Of a stretch of 64,000 nucleotides of DNA, positions 22,770-31,611 are shown one piece after another. How positions within the stretch are numbered: position 1 is the first letter of the stretch; the number at the start of each line of letters is the position of its first letter. The notes below the pieces were generated by a model. It ran no database searches. It was not told where the DNA came from and worked only from the letters and a program-made list of their open reading frames with translations. A program made the translations under genes and the position numbers. Location of the stretch: positions 18,100,316-18,164,315 of the forward strand of contig CP092882.1 of NCBI GenBank assembly GCA_030710605.1. Direction: 5' to 3'. Source of the DNA: Cordylochernes scorpioides. Lineage: Eukaryota > Arthropoda > Arachnida > Pseudoscorpiones > Chernetidae.

Positions 22770-23030
22770 TTATGGACGCGTATGATTCTTCTTTAACAAT
22801 CTTCAAACAAATGGTAGATTGGAAATTAGAAACTATTATAGACGCGTAAGATTCTTTTTGAAATTAAACAATTTTTACTGCCCTTACTGCAATGGAAAAA
22901 TTAATAGGAGGGCCTGGCTCATCAGTGGTGAACCCTCCCTTCATTTCCCATTGCAGTAAGGGCAGTAGAAATTGTTTAATTTCAAAAATAATCTTACGCG
23001 TCTAAAATAGTTTCTAATTTTCATAACAGA
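22770..23030. repeat. Inverted dimer of the permuted-hammerhead unit
   Basis: TATAGACGCGTAAGATTC on the left is matched by AATCTTACGCGTCTA on the right. Inside, CTACTGCCCTTACTGC faces GCAGTAAGGGCAGTAG. The minus strand carries GTTCACCACTGATGAGCCAG; the GAAA strand is missing, so the core is incomplete. Confidence 0.7.
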
Positions 23031-23057
23031 TGGCGGGCTAGTGCATCGTTATATAAA

Positions 23058-23225
23058 TGGTAGATTAAACTGGTGAAACTGCTGGGAGGGCTTACCACTG
23101 ATGAGTTAGGACTTCTCATTAATTTTTCACATTGCAGTAAGAGAAATAGAAAATTGTTTAATTTTTTAAAAATTATCATACGCGTCTATAATAGTTTCAA
23201 ATTCTCATATAAAAAAGAATCCCTT
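23058..23225 (+). ncRNA. Permuted hammerhead unit, 5' end at the predicted cut
   Basis: Starts TGGTAGATTAAACTGG directly after unrelated sequence (TTATATAAA), then TGAAACTGC, TTACCACTGATGAGTTAG. Stem II pairs CTGGT with GTTAG through wobbles. The GCGGT strand is absent, so the copy begins where the family's predicted cleavage falls. Confidence 0.7.
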
Positions 23226-23269
23226 GCGCCATAATATTTGTCAGAATATCGTCCAGAGATATGTTTCTT

Positions 23270-23390
23270 TAAACTATTATTTTATTATGTCTAGCTTTCG
23301 GTCTTTTTCGCCCTTCTACAGGAGTATTTTCAACTGTAAAAAGTTAAAATTACTCCTGGAGAAGGGCGAAAAATCCTAAAAAGATAATGG
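23270..23390. repeat. Hammerhead-like foldback, degenerate
   Basis: TAGCTTTCGGTCTTTTTCGC and CCTTCTACAGGAGT face ACTCCTGGAGAAGGGCGAAA. Same family as 34299-34503 and 61975-62120. Confidence 0.55.
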
Positions 23391-23394
23391 TAGT

Positions 23395-23830
23395 ATTGCT
23401 TATCTCCATGGTTAAACCAATTCCTGTAGTCCACTCCTCTCCAATTTTGCCATGGTAGTTATAGGCCTGGAATATTGAGGAACAAACCTCAAGACATCTA
23501 CTGATCGATTGCCCAGCATTTCAAGATTATAGAATGAAGAATGAACTAGTTGTTTGTGAACTTAACGTTTTGATTTCCGATAAAAAATCATATTTAAAGT
23601 TCAATTCATTTTGTAAATACATTCTAAAGTTTTTATGAAATCTGGATCTCTAGTGTTTTCATGCGTTGAATAATGTAAATAACTTATGTAAATAAACTTT
23701 TCTCCTTGTTTGGCGCAAGTATCCCTTGCGGGATATAACGCTTTGGAAATAAAATAATTGTAATTGTAATTATAGGCCTGGAAAATAGGTCCTCTATTGA
23801 AAATATAATAAAACTAATATAAAGAAACTT
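23395..23830. repeat. Dispersed repeat split by a LINE fragment
   Basis: ATCTCCATGGTTAAACCAAT, CTCCAATTTTGCCATGGTAG and AATAGGTCCTCTATTG flank the insertion at 23473-23769. The uninterrupted inverse occurs at 42035-42135. Confidence 0.65.
23473..23769 (+). mobile_element. 5'-truncated LINE tail with 14-bp target duplication
   Basis: TTATAGGCCTGGAA occurs at 23459-23472 and 23770-23783. The insert starts in a LINE C-terminus (EEQTSRHLLIDCPAFQDYR, a zinc-knuckle HLL..CP motif), runs to TGA near 23638, and ends in GTAATTGTAAT repeats. Target duplication, 5' truncation and a simple tail mark target-primed reverse transcription by a CR1/Jockey-like LINE. Confidence 0.85.
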
Positions 23831-23907
23831 GGTTCTTCTGGAATACCCATTCCAAGAGTCTTACAACAGTCACCTATAAAAGAAAGTTCCAAAAATGCAA
23901 TATAACA

Positions 23908-23973
23908 GCGGTATGGTAGATTAAACTGGCGAAACCGCTGGGAGGGTTCACCACTGATGAGCCAGGCCCTCCC
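23908..23973 (+). ncRNA. Strand-permuted hammerhead ribozyme, C-G subfamily
   Basis: Strand order is GCGGTA^TGGT, AGATTAAA, CTGGC-GAAA-CCGC, TGGGAGGGTTC, ACCA-CTGATGA-GCCAG, G, CCCTCCC. Stem I is TGGT:ACCA, stem II CTGGC:GCCAG, stem III ACCGC:GCGGT. These surround all conserved hammerhead core bases (CUGANGA, GAAA, A15.1-U16.1, H17 = A). Canonical hammerheads join these strands in the opposite cyclic order, so this fold is pseudoknotted. A fourth helix, GGGAGGG:CCCTCCC, also crosses. Catalysis is inferred; the caret marks the predicted cut at 23913/23914. Confidence 0.6.
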
Positions 23974-24060
23974 TTTAATTTTTCCATCGCAGTAAGGACA
24001 GTAGAAATTGTTTTATTTTAAAAATAATATTACGCGTCTAAAATAGTTTTATAAAATAAA
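23974..24060 (+). repeat. 3' part of the permuted-hammerhead unit
   Basis: TTTCCATCGCAGTAAGGACA, GTAGAAATTG, AATATTACGCGTCTAAAAT. Other copies continue to AGATGGCGCG(T/C)TA(T/A)TGC, giving a unit of about 200 bp after the ribozyme. Confidence 0.65.
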
Positions 24061-24133
24061 TAAACTTATAGGTTTTTTTCCAAATAAACATGAAAGGTTG
24101 GATATATAATAAAACAGTCTACTACAATAATAG

Positions 24134-24210
24134 AGCGTTCTGGAGATTAATTTGGCTAAACCACTGAGAAGGTTCACAACTGATGAGTTAAGCCCTTTTA
24201 TCTAATAATT
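24134..24210 (+). ncRNA. Permuted hammerhead repeat, relic copy
   Basis: GAGCGTTCTGGAGATTAATT, TGGCTAAACCAC, CACAACTGATGAGTTAAG. GAAA has become TAAA; presumably inactive. Confidence 0.5.
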
Positions 24211-24474
24211 TATATCATCGTGGTAAGATATGCAGAGTTAATTTTGATAAATCATTCCATAATTAAAAATTCCAAATTAGTTTAAAATATATCGATAGAT
24301 GGTATTTTACAATATAATATTTTAATATTTCTAAATACACAGATGTGTGACGTACTTTTGACTTGTAATTAGTCTATATTAATGACTGTGCTAAGTAATG
24401 AGTCCTCCTCCCTATTTGACAACTCTGATCAGCCCTAGAATCTGATTGATATAAGTTGAAGCTAGATGATGTCT

Positions 24475-24840
24475 TCTTCTTCTTTCTTATCTCCACTCAA
24501 TCATATTAGGGTATCGAGATTGTAAAGCTTGAGATCATGACTGGGTGAAGTAGAATGCGTCTACCTTTGTCATTAAGACTGGGAGCACTACTCAGTGGCA
24601 GGTCGACTTAGCTCCAAAAGAAATAGCCGCCTCTGGCATGAGGAACAGACGCCATGTGCAGCCGCTCCTAACATAGAGTACAGACGCTGCTCATCCTGTA
24701 TCTCTGGATTAGGAGCCCTTACAGGGTACTATCAGCCGGGCCAGCTGAACCCAGGTTTTTTAGAGAGTTTGTTACTGCTCCCCCTCCTCCTTTTTTATCC
24801 GGGCTTGGACCGGCAAAGGCGGAGTTGCTAGATGATGTGA
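24475..24840 (+). repeat. Dispersed repeat family R1, fullest copy
   Basis: Runs from TTATCTCCACTCAATCATAT through GTCATTAAGACTGGGAGCAC, AGGAGCCCTTACAGGGTAC and CCAGCTGAACCCAGG to TTTATCCGGGCTTGGACCGG then CAAAGGCG. The inverse of 45130-45490. The 78-codon ORF inside is a by-product. Confidence 0.7.
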
Positions 24841-25429
24841 TAGTAAAAAGAAGTAGTTAATTATCTCACTATATAATCTGATTGAAATGGATATAGTTGA
24901 AAGCACGCGGAGTCGACGTAAACAACAGGCAAGGGTTAAGCTCCTTTTATTTAGACTGATAGCAAAGAGGAGAGAGACTGCCGCCTGGGCAGCACTGTGA
25001 TTGGCTGGCCGGGACATATTGGTGACGTAGGTCCTCACCGGTGGAGAAGTAGGCATATTTTCAACATGTCTTCAGAATCAAAATACAATGGAATATCACA
25101 CATATCATTGTGATGCATAAATAAATAACTTGGAATTCCATCAGATCGAAGTTGTTTACAAACTGCGCCAGCGGAAGGTATTGTGTAAATATGCAAATAT
25201 TATTTCCAATATTCGCTATGTATTGTAGATTTAATATTGTTGTCCATTGGGAGAGAAATTTCCCACAAAATAAACATTGATTTATATTATAGAATTCTTA
25301 TAACACTTTCCTTCCTTCTGAATAAAATAATGATGATAACACCTTCCTAAATATATTTAACCTTGTTAATTAATTGAAAATACAATTAGCAATGTGATTT
25401 AAATAAAGTAATTTTATTTATTTATATGA

Positions 25430-25625
25430 AAATTCGAAACTATTATAGACGCGTATGATTATTTTAAAAATTAAACAATATCTACTGCCCTTACTGCATT
25501 TGAAAAAAATTAATGGGAGGGCCTGGCTCATCAATGGTGATCCCTCCCAGCGGTTTCGCCAGTTTAATCTACCATACGCGTCTATAATAGTTTCGAATTT
25601 TCATAAGAGATGGCGCGCTAATGCA
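25430..25625 (-). repeat. Permuted-hammerhead unit, head-to-head dimer
   Basis: Core on the minus strand at 25576-25514 (TGGTAGATTAAACTGGCG, AAACCGC, ATCACCATTGATGAGCCAG, GCCCTCCC). Here C3 is T and the GCGG strand is replaced by the 3' end of another unit (TACGCGTCTATAATAG). The junction lies at the predicted cleavage position. Units end AGATGGCGCGCTAATGCATC. Confidence 0.7.
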
Positions 25626-25661
25626 TCATAATTTATATATGTGTTATAATATTTAGAAATT

Positions 25662-25840
25662 AAAAAACGAAAGAAAAAAATAAAAGATAAAAAGATCAGG
25701 TGTTGAAATCAATATTAAAAATGGCATATCCTGACCAGGAGCACATGTGCTTTACAGAAGGCAGGATATGCCATTTTTAATATTGATTTCAACACCTGAT
25801 TTTTTATCTTTTATTTTTTTTCTTTCGTTTTTTTTTAATG
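25662..25840. repeat. Palindrome at the edge of a Penelope-type repeat
   Basis: About 75-bp arms (AAGATAAAAAGATCAGGTGT ... AATGGCATATCCTG and its inverse) around CAGGAGCACATGTGCTTTAC. The same GTCAGGTGTTGATATT segment sits beside family P2 at 42320 and 42970. Confidence 0.8.
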
Positions 25841-25854
25841 TGCTAAGCGTATTT

Positions 25855-26130
25855 ACGCAAGTTTGGCCTTAAATACCCATTTCTTGGTTTTTCAGGAAGC
25901 CACTGGAACCAAAAAATATTTTTTGGTCGCAGTGGTTCAGCCTACTCCACACTGACGAGCGCCAAAATCGCGAAACGCGTTCGTGGATGGCTTTTCTTGA
26001 TTTATCAAGAAATTGGGTTGGCCAAATATCAGGGAACAGGCTAAATCAATGTTTAGTTGATTTCTGTTCCACCAGATGGCGCTCTGCCTTCTGTAAAGCA
26101 CATGTGCTCCTGGTCAGGATATGCCAATTT
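25855..26130 (+). mobile_element. Penelope-type terminal repeat (P2) with hammerhead
   Basis: TTTGGCCTTAAATACCCATT, the hammerhead at 25946, GGGTTGGCCAAATATCAGGG, CACCAGATGGCGCTCTGCC, GTGCTCCTGGTCAGGATATG. Penelope-like elements are the animal retroelements known to carry minimal hammerheads in their terminal repeats. No Penelope RT or GIY-YIG ORF is visible in the window. Confidence 0.6.
25946..25986 (+). ncRNA. Hammerhead ribozyme, canonical order
   Basis: CCACA-CTGACGA-GCGC CAAAAT CGC-GAAA-CGCGT-T^CGTGG. Stem I is CCAC/GTGG, stem II imperfect, stem III the two-pair ACGCGT, cleavage site U17. One stem I mismatch (A2.1) distinguishes it from the 41873 copy. Confidence 0.75.
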
Positions 26131-26139
26131 TAATATATT

Positions 26140-27000
26140 TAGAAATATATAAATAAAATGGTCTGTGTGGGAGTATGAGGAAAGGGAAGATAAAATAGCC
26201 TGGTCAAAACATTCCCTTGGTCACCAGATGTCAGCCTTCACTCCCCTCCCCCATCGGGAATAATTTATCTTACTCAAAGCAGTTTAAAAGCACCTGGATG
26301 TATTGATCAAAGGAGTTCGCACCGAGATGGTCAGGACACCAGTTGTTCCCAGGGTAGTCCTCGGACCTTCTCTTTCCTCTCGATCTAGGCTTCACGGGTT
26401 TTTACCTCTGGATTCTGTCTCTTGTGTACGCCTTACCACTCACCACACAACTACCACTTCACAAATCACCACATATATATATAATATCAAAATGAAGGAA
26501 ACACGTGGAGGTATCACACCTCCGATAAACAATTTTTTTTTTAAGGTTTAGGGGAAAGGTCTATTCACACAGAGCCGCTATGGGGAGTATAGAGAAAGAG
26601 AATGAAAAATAAATACAACTATAGTAGCTATATACTCATCGAGTTTTTTAAATTAATATATGATATCCATATGTTAAACCATACTTCTGATTATATTCGT
26701 TCACTCTTATTTCGTTCTTTAACTTGTTAAAGGAGCTAAGTTTGAAATCTATCAAATTTTGATTAATAGAAAAATAAATGACGAAAGATTTTGACACATC
26801 TTTTAAATCATTTCATAACAGTTATCGAATATAAAAATAATAATGATTATATAATGAGTGATTTATAAGCCAACTTATAATTCGGAATTCAAATAGCTTA
26901 TTTAAATTTTGATTAAAAAAAAACGAGTTCTATTCTATATACATTGTGTAAAAATGATAAGACACAATTTGAATTATAGATTATAAACACAAGGTAATAA
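26140..27000. other. No gene recognised
   Basis: A GC-richer patch at 26200-26460 gives a short ORF without homology or splice support. The rest is AT-rich. Confidence 0.4.
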
Positions 27001-27004
27001 GACC

Positions 27005-27170
27005 AAATCCAAATAAATAAATAGTATGTGATGTTTTGGTAACAGCATTGTTACCATCTTGTTATCGAAACGTCACACATTCAGTACTTTTTGTCTGAAG
27101 ATGGTGACAACGCTGTTACCGAAACGTCACACACTATTTATTTATTTGGATTTGGTCTTATTACCTTGTG
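27005..27170. repeat. Inverted pair of hammerhead-like repeats (P3)
   Basis: AAATAAATAGTATGTGATG and its inverse CACACACTATTTATTTATTT flank two facing motifs. Same family at 59425-59500 and 62515-62715, always next to TTTGGATT(T/A)(G/A)GTCTTA. Confidence 0.75.
27092..27132 (+). ncRNA. Hammerhead-like motif, P3 type
   Basis: TGT-CTGAAGA-T-GGTGAC AACGCT GTTACC-GAAA-CGT-C^ACA. The core fits CUGANGA (N = A) and GAAA; stem II is six pairs, stem III the minimal ACGT, stem I three pairs (TGT/ACA). One extra U follows A9. Confidence 0.55.
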
Positions 27171-27535
27171 TTTGTGTAAAAATGTATTCGGGGGAGGGGG
27201 GGACTCTGGCGTTATCCAAGTCATTCGTGGAGCGTATCTAATAAAAATTCTTAAAAATAACAAGAAATAGTAAGAAATATCACACTTACCAACATCACAG
27301 GTTTCAATTGGAGTGACTACGAACAACTGTAGCTAGCTAAAAGTTGCTGAGTGGAAGACAGGATGTAGTGTAGAAGTGAGATGACGTAGGCAGACCTGGA
27401 GTTCCAATTCAACTATACACTCCAATAGTCGGGATGTAAGAAGGTTTAAAGTTAACATATACATTCATGGACAAAACTTAAGGAAGTTGTACATTTCACC
27501 ATGTATAACGGGATTTAGACAATAACTCTTATATA

Positions 27536-28793
27536 CAGGGTGTACCAGGTAAATTGGGACTAACTTTGACAGTCCATAAAACAAAAACTACTTGAGATTA
27601 AAAACTTGTTTTTTTTTTCATTACGTAGCCATATTCATGTAAAATGCAACAGTACATGTGTGCGCAGTGTAGTGATGAAGAGTAACCGAGAATTTGAAAA
27701 TCGAGCTGCCATCATCGTTGCTCTGCGCGCCGGAAGGAGCCCCAAAGAGATAGTGGATTTTCTTAAGTTGCCCAAAACCACTATTTATCGTGTCAAGAAG
27801 CAGTTTGATGAGGCCGACAGTAACAAAGAGGGGATAGCTACAAGGAAAAAGCACTCGCGTCGATCGGACAGGGTAAGAGGCGAAGAATTTGTCAAAAATG
27901 TCAAGGAGAAGATTGATGGAAACCCTGGGAAGAGCATGAGGGCCATAGCCAAGGAAATGGACGTTGGCTCTATGACAATTGTCAGAACTATCCATGAGGA
28001 CCTTGGTCTCAAGTCTTATGCCCTTCGGAAAGGCCAGTTGCTGACTGAGAATATGAAGAATAACAGAAAAGGAAAGGCTGCTGCCCTCCTCAACAACCTG
28101 AAACACGACTCTTTTGGCATGCTAAGGTTCTTCTCTGACGAAAAGAACTTTGACGTGGACCAAAAGGTAAATCCCAGGAATGATCGCTGGATCTGTAAAG
28201 ACCCCTCAGAGATACCTGTCGTGATGCACACGAAATTTCCTGCCTCCGTAATGGTCCTTGGCGTTATCAGCAGTGAAGGTGATTCATGCCTCCCCATTTG
28301 TTGTGAAGCCTTGGATGGACATGGTGGCCGCAGGAAGGAAGTATGTCTTCCAACAGGACTCAGCTCCAGCCCATAAGGCAAAAAAGACACAATCGTGGCT
28401 GACACTTAACGTCCCTAGTCACTGGGGTCCTGATATTTGGCCCCCTAATTCTCCAGATTGCAATCCCCTCGACTACTATGTATGGGGCGTTGTTGAGAGA
28501 GATGTCAACAAAGCTCCTCATACAACCATCCAGTCTGTCAAGAAAGCAGTTCACACGGTGATGACCCAAATGGACAAGGTCATCGTCGCCAAGGCCTGTG
28601 CTTCATTCCGCACTCGCCTCGAGACTGTTGCAGCTAATAATGGAAACTACATTGAATAAATAAAAACTATATCCTTTTATCTACTACTGTGTCAAATTTC
28701 ATTCGGATATTTTAATTTTTACTTGCAAAAAATTTCAGTTAAAATACCATTGTTGAAATTCCCAATTTACCTGGTACACCCTGTATATTTGAA
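27536..28793 (+). mobile_element. Mariner element (DD37D, maT-like), 1.26 kb
   Basis: Bounded by TA. Inverted termini CAGGGTGTACCAGGTAAATT and its mirror at 28769-28793, about 24 bp. It holds one transposase reading frame broken by an internal deletion. Confidence 0.93.
27675..28659 (+). pseudogene. Mariner transposase, frameshifted
   Basis: The product starts MKSNREFENRAAIIVALRAG with a paired helix-turn-helix region, then the catalytic domain. The three acidic residues are visible: FFSDEKNFD, FQQDSAPAH and PDCNPLDYYVWG. Thirty-seven residues separate the second and third, so DD37D. The first frame fails after GVISSEGD (about 28278). The second resumes at VVKPWMDMVAAG (about 28308) and runs to TAA at 28659. 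About 25-30 residues between are missing compared with relatives, so a deletion caused the shift. Non-functional. Confidence 0.92.
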
Positions 28794-28974
28794 ACACAAT
28801 GACCTTCATTGAATACACACGAGATAAACAAAGTGTGAACAAAATGTCTCTGTCTCCATAAAAAAAAAGGACGATCGGCGACATCAAATATTTTCCAATT
28901 AGTTTTGTCCATGAGTGTGTACATATAACAAACACGGCTATTTTTTAAGAGAGAAATTTATAAAAAAAATTATC

Positions 28975-29100
28975 GTGAAACTATTTTGCGTAATTTATTT
29001 TTTACAGATAAAAAAACTCAGCTGTTCTTACTGTGGCGAAAAAAAAACGCGAAGACAGTAAGGATGGGGTAGGAAATAGTTTTATCTGTAATAATACTAA
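28975..29100. repeat. Imperfect inverted repeat
   Basis: TTTTACAGATAAAAAAACTC and GAAATAGTTTTATCTGTAAT face each other with TTCTTACTGT and ACAGTAAGGA inside. Possibly an old foldback of the ribozyme-unit 3' end. Confidence 0.4.
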
Positions 29101-29257
29101 AAATAAAAAAAAATCGCGTTATATAGTTACCGTTTTCACTTACAGATAGCCCGTTATTTCATTATACATAAATTATTTAGCGCGTGGTTGTATGTTTCTT
29201 TTCCCTTCTTCATATAAAACAATTTCCTACTGTCCTATATAGCAATGAGAAAAGCAT

Positions 29258-29320
29258 TGAGATCCTCATCAGTAGTGAACGCTCCCAGCGGTTTCGCCAC
29301 TTTAATACACTATACCACTT
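29258..29320 (-). ncRNA. Permuted hammerhead repeat, relic copy
   Basis: The minus strand reads TTAAAGTGGCGAAACCGC and GTTCACTACTGATGAGGATC. GAAA and CTGATGA are intact, but stem II and the GCGGT strand are lost. Confidence 0.55.
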
Positions 29321-29514
29321 TAATATTGTGTTGAGTTATACTGCATATATATCCTGTACCATTATATCAATACTTGGTGATTGCATTTAAAGACATTTTT
29401 GACATAATGCTTTTAGCCAGACCCTCACAATATTCTTCCTATTGCTGCTTATTGCTTCTTGCTGTATTGGTAGTAGATAATTATTTTATTTTAAAAATAT
29501 ACTCGTTAAATAGC

Positions 29515-30170
29515 TTGTATTGTAAAGAAGGTAGCACCTCTCCCTTATAAACTCTATCCAAATACAAGATAATCAAACAAAAAATAAGAAAAGATCAAAT
29601 ATGTGAAATAAACTCTGAGAGAAAACTGACAAAAACTATAACAAGACTTAGAACAAAACACTATAAAGGAATGGCAATACATCCGAATGGCACAAGAACC
29701 TATAGGACATGCAACAACTGTCCTGGTGTGTAACTAACACCTACTCACATATTCTCATGTCCAGCAATGGCCGCAGCCTTGCAGAAAATTGACTTAGACC
29801 CAGAGCAGCAGCTTTACACACCCAAGATAGTGGTTATTGCTGATGCTGTGATGGAGATGCATGTAGACATCTGAGACTCTTCTTTGGACACGACAACAAC
29901 AACCTCTCCCTTTGAGAATGCATAAAAATAATGCATTTATAATGCACAAATAATGCATTATCACCTCAGTACATAGCGTAAAGTGATAATAAAGAATAAG
30001 TCACAAAATACAGATTGCCTTTTTGTCTAAATTCGCCAAAACTGTTGTAGTAGGTCATTCTTTTAGCACAACCTTTGTGTGTTTGTACTGGTGTCATAAA
30101 CCAAATGCATTGTTATAATGCATTTTTAAAGGGAGAGGTGCCACTTTTGGTACATGAATACCATCCTCCC
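29515..30170. mobile_element. TIR element family T2 enclosing a LINE fragment
   Basis: GCACCTCTCCCTTATAAAC at 29530 faces AAAGGGAGAGGTGCCACTTT at 30125; CCTCTCCCTTTGAGAATGCA lies at 29898. Confidence 0.5.
29560..29873 (+). pseudogene. LINE C-terminus (RNase H/tail region), inactivated
   Basis: Readable as KGMAIHPNGTRTYRTCNNC, a stop (TAA), then LTPTHIFSCPAMAAALQKID and EQQLYTPKIVVIADAVMEMH, ending TGA. This resembles the end of Jockey/I-group LINEs with an RNase H domain that abound in chelicerates, recalled by eye only. The in-frame stop and missing 5' part make it a relic. Confidence 0.65.
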
Positions 30171-30197
30171 AAAAATGTTAAGTTTAGTGTATATTAT

Positions 30198-30245
30198 TAC
30201 TAGACAAATGACCCAGGCAATGACCGAGTTTCCCTATGTCCATTA
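30198..30245 (+). repeat. RTE-like retroelement head fragment
   Basis: CTAGACAAATGACCCAGGCA and GACCGAGTTT match the start of the family at 17931. Confidence 0.5.
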
Positions 30246-30359
30246 AAGAGAGCTCACTGCATAAAACAAAATAGACGACAACAAAGGTCCAAAAGAAGGT
30301 TTTGAAGCATATTAAAAAGTTTGTGATAGTGAGGTGATAATTTTTTTTAAATGTTTGAT

Positions 30360-30755
30360 GAAATTGTTTTTTTTTTTAAGAGTCCATGCATCACCAGACC
30401 AGGTTATGAATATTTCGCAAAGGGTTTCCACGCCACCCAGGAGGTACCTGCTCAGCGCGTTAGCCTTTGTTTATAGTGGCGCTTCGCCTCCCGTAGAAGC
30501 CCTATTCCACTCTTCTGGCACAACCAGAGCATCCAACTCGCTCGAGATAACTCGGCCGAGCTAATGATCCAGGCCCTGCCAGGAACTGGTCTGCCGGTGC
30601 TATGGACTCCGTCTCAAAGAGTCAGGGGAGGGGATGGATATCTGAGGAAACAAACGGACAGAGTCTCAAAGCAGACCCGCCTTCTACCTCACTTCCCAAC
30701 TGACTGGCCCATTGTTGGACCGTTGGAAACGAGATCTCATAGAGGGCCCTGATAA
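30360..30755. other. GC-richer island of unknown nature
   Basis: About 400 bp distinctly GC-richer than its surroundings, with two short plus-strand ORFs (30334-30564, 30564-30752) abutting in different frames. No domain recognised; possibly an old transposon fragment. Confidence 0.35.
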
Positions 30756-31360
30756 TTTTATATATTTCTATAAAATGATCATTTATATAGATTTTTTAAC
30801 GATATTTATTAAAATATAAATAAATATTTTTGAATAAATATTAACATGAAAATAAAAATTGATTCAAGAAATTTTAATTGAAAATAACGAAAAAAATAAT
30901 AGATGAAAAAATGATCTTTCTAAGCTTTAGTATTTATATATGAAACATTTTTCAAATATACTCATTTATATTTTCTGAAAATATTCCTTTTACAAATATT
31001 TAAATAACAAAAATTCCCCAATTTTAATAGGTGGCTCATTTTAATCATCAAATAAGTCTTTATTCCTATATATTGTCTTTATTTAACTTTATTCAACTAT
31101 AACAACAAACCGCGATGTCCTGCTAAGGACACTGGCGCCCAAAGAAAAAGAGAGAAAAAAAAGAATACATATATTTATACAATATAATACACTGCGGCCT
31201 GTGATTGTAAAACGACACTTGAAGTTACACCGCATGAGTTTCTTTTCAGCGAAAAATCGAAATTTTATTTCAAGGTGAAATATCAACTATTTCAATCCTT
31301 TTTTGATGAGGTATGAAAGGGTGAATTATGAAGAGTAATGATGAACGGAAAAATAAAAGT

Positions 31361-31434
31361 GTCCAGGGATGGGAATCGAACCCACAATGTTCCCCTTACC
31401 GGGCAGATGTCATGTCCACTAGGCTACCCTGGAC
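31361..31434 (-). tRNA. tRNA-like sequence, probably pseudogene or SINE head
   Basis: 74 nt on the minus strand. TCCAGGG pairs with CCCTGGA as an acceptor stem; GTGGG-TTCGATT-CCCAT is a perfect T-arm with B box; TAGCCTAGTGG is a good A box. The D and anticodon stems pair poorly, and the loop CGGTAAG gives no clear anticodon. ACGGAAAAATA and TATTTTTCCGT face each other just outside, suggesting a foldback mobile unit. Confidence 0.5.
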
Positions 31435-31524
31435 GTATTTTTCCGTTCGTAAATGATACATAAAGTAACTTATAATACAATATAATACACTGCGGCCTAT
31501 GATATATCTAAACATACTAAATAA

Positions 31525-31592
31525 AAAGGCATATATTGGACCAAAATATCATTTATTTTACCAATATTTCAGTTGGCTGAACGCGGTCAAGC
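31525..31592 (-). repeat. Hammerhead-like repeat P4, left piece
   Basis: GGACCAAAATATCATTTATT and ACCAATATTTCAGTTGGCTG are the inverse of 32395-32470. The LTR element inserted close by. Confidence 0.6.
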
Positions 31593-31611
31593 GTATTATA
31601 ATGATTAATAT

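Larger units (their letters stand above)
27462..28918 (+). repeat. MITE-A copy interrupted by mariner
   Basis: The left part (TTCATGGACAAAACTTAAGG ... TTAGACAATAACTCTTATA) and the right part (TTTGAAACACAATGACCTTC ... AGTTTTGTCCATGAGTG) together equal one MITE-A with mariner inserted at an internal TA. Confidence 0.9.

Noticed and set aside
23908..23973. Canonical hammerhead interpretation of the CTGATGA/GAAA repeat
   Set aside because: With the canonical order, only CACCA lies between the candidate cut and CTGATGA, so stem I cannot form; only the permuted strand order gives all three stems.
24595..25056. ORFs of 78 and 94 codons on opposite strands
   Set aside because: First is inside dispersed repeat R1 and broken in its other copy; second is unsupported antisense sequence.
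27621..28569. Several minus-strand ORFs of 61-161 codons
   Set aside because: Shadow frames of the mariner transposase.
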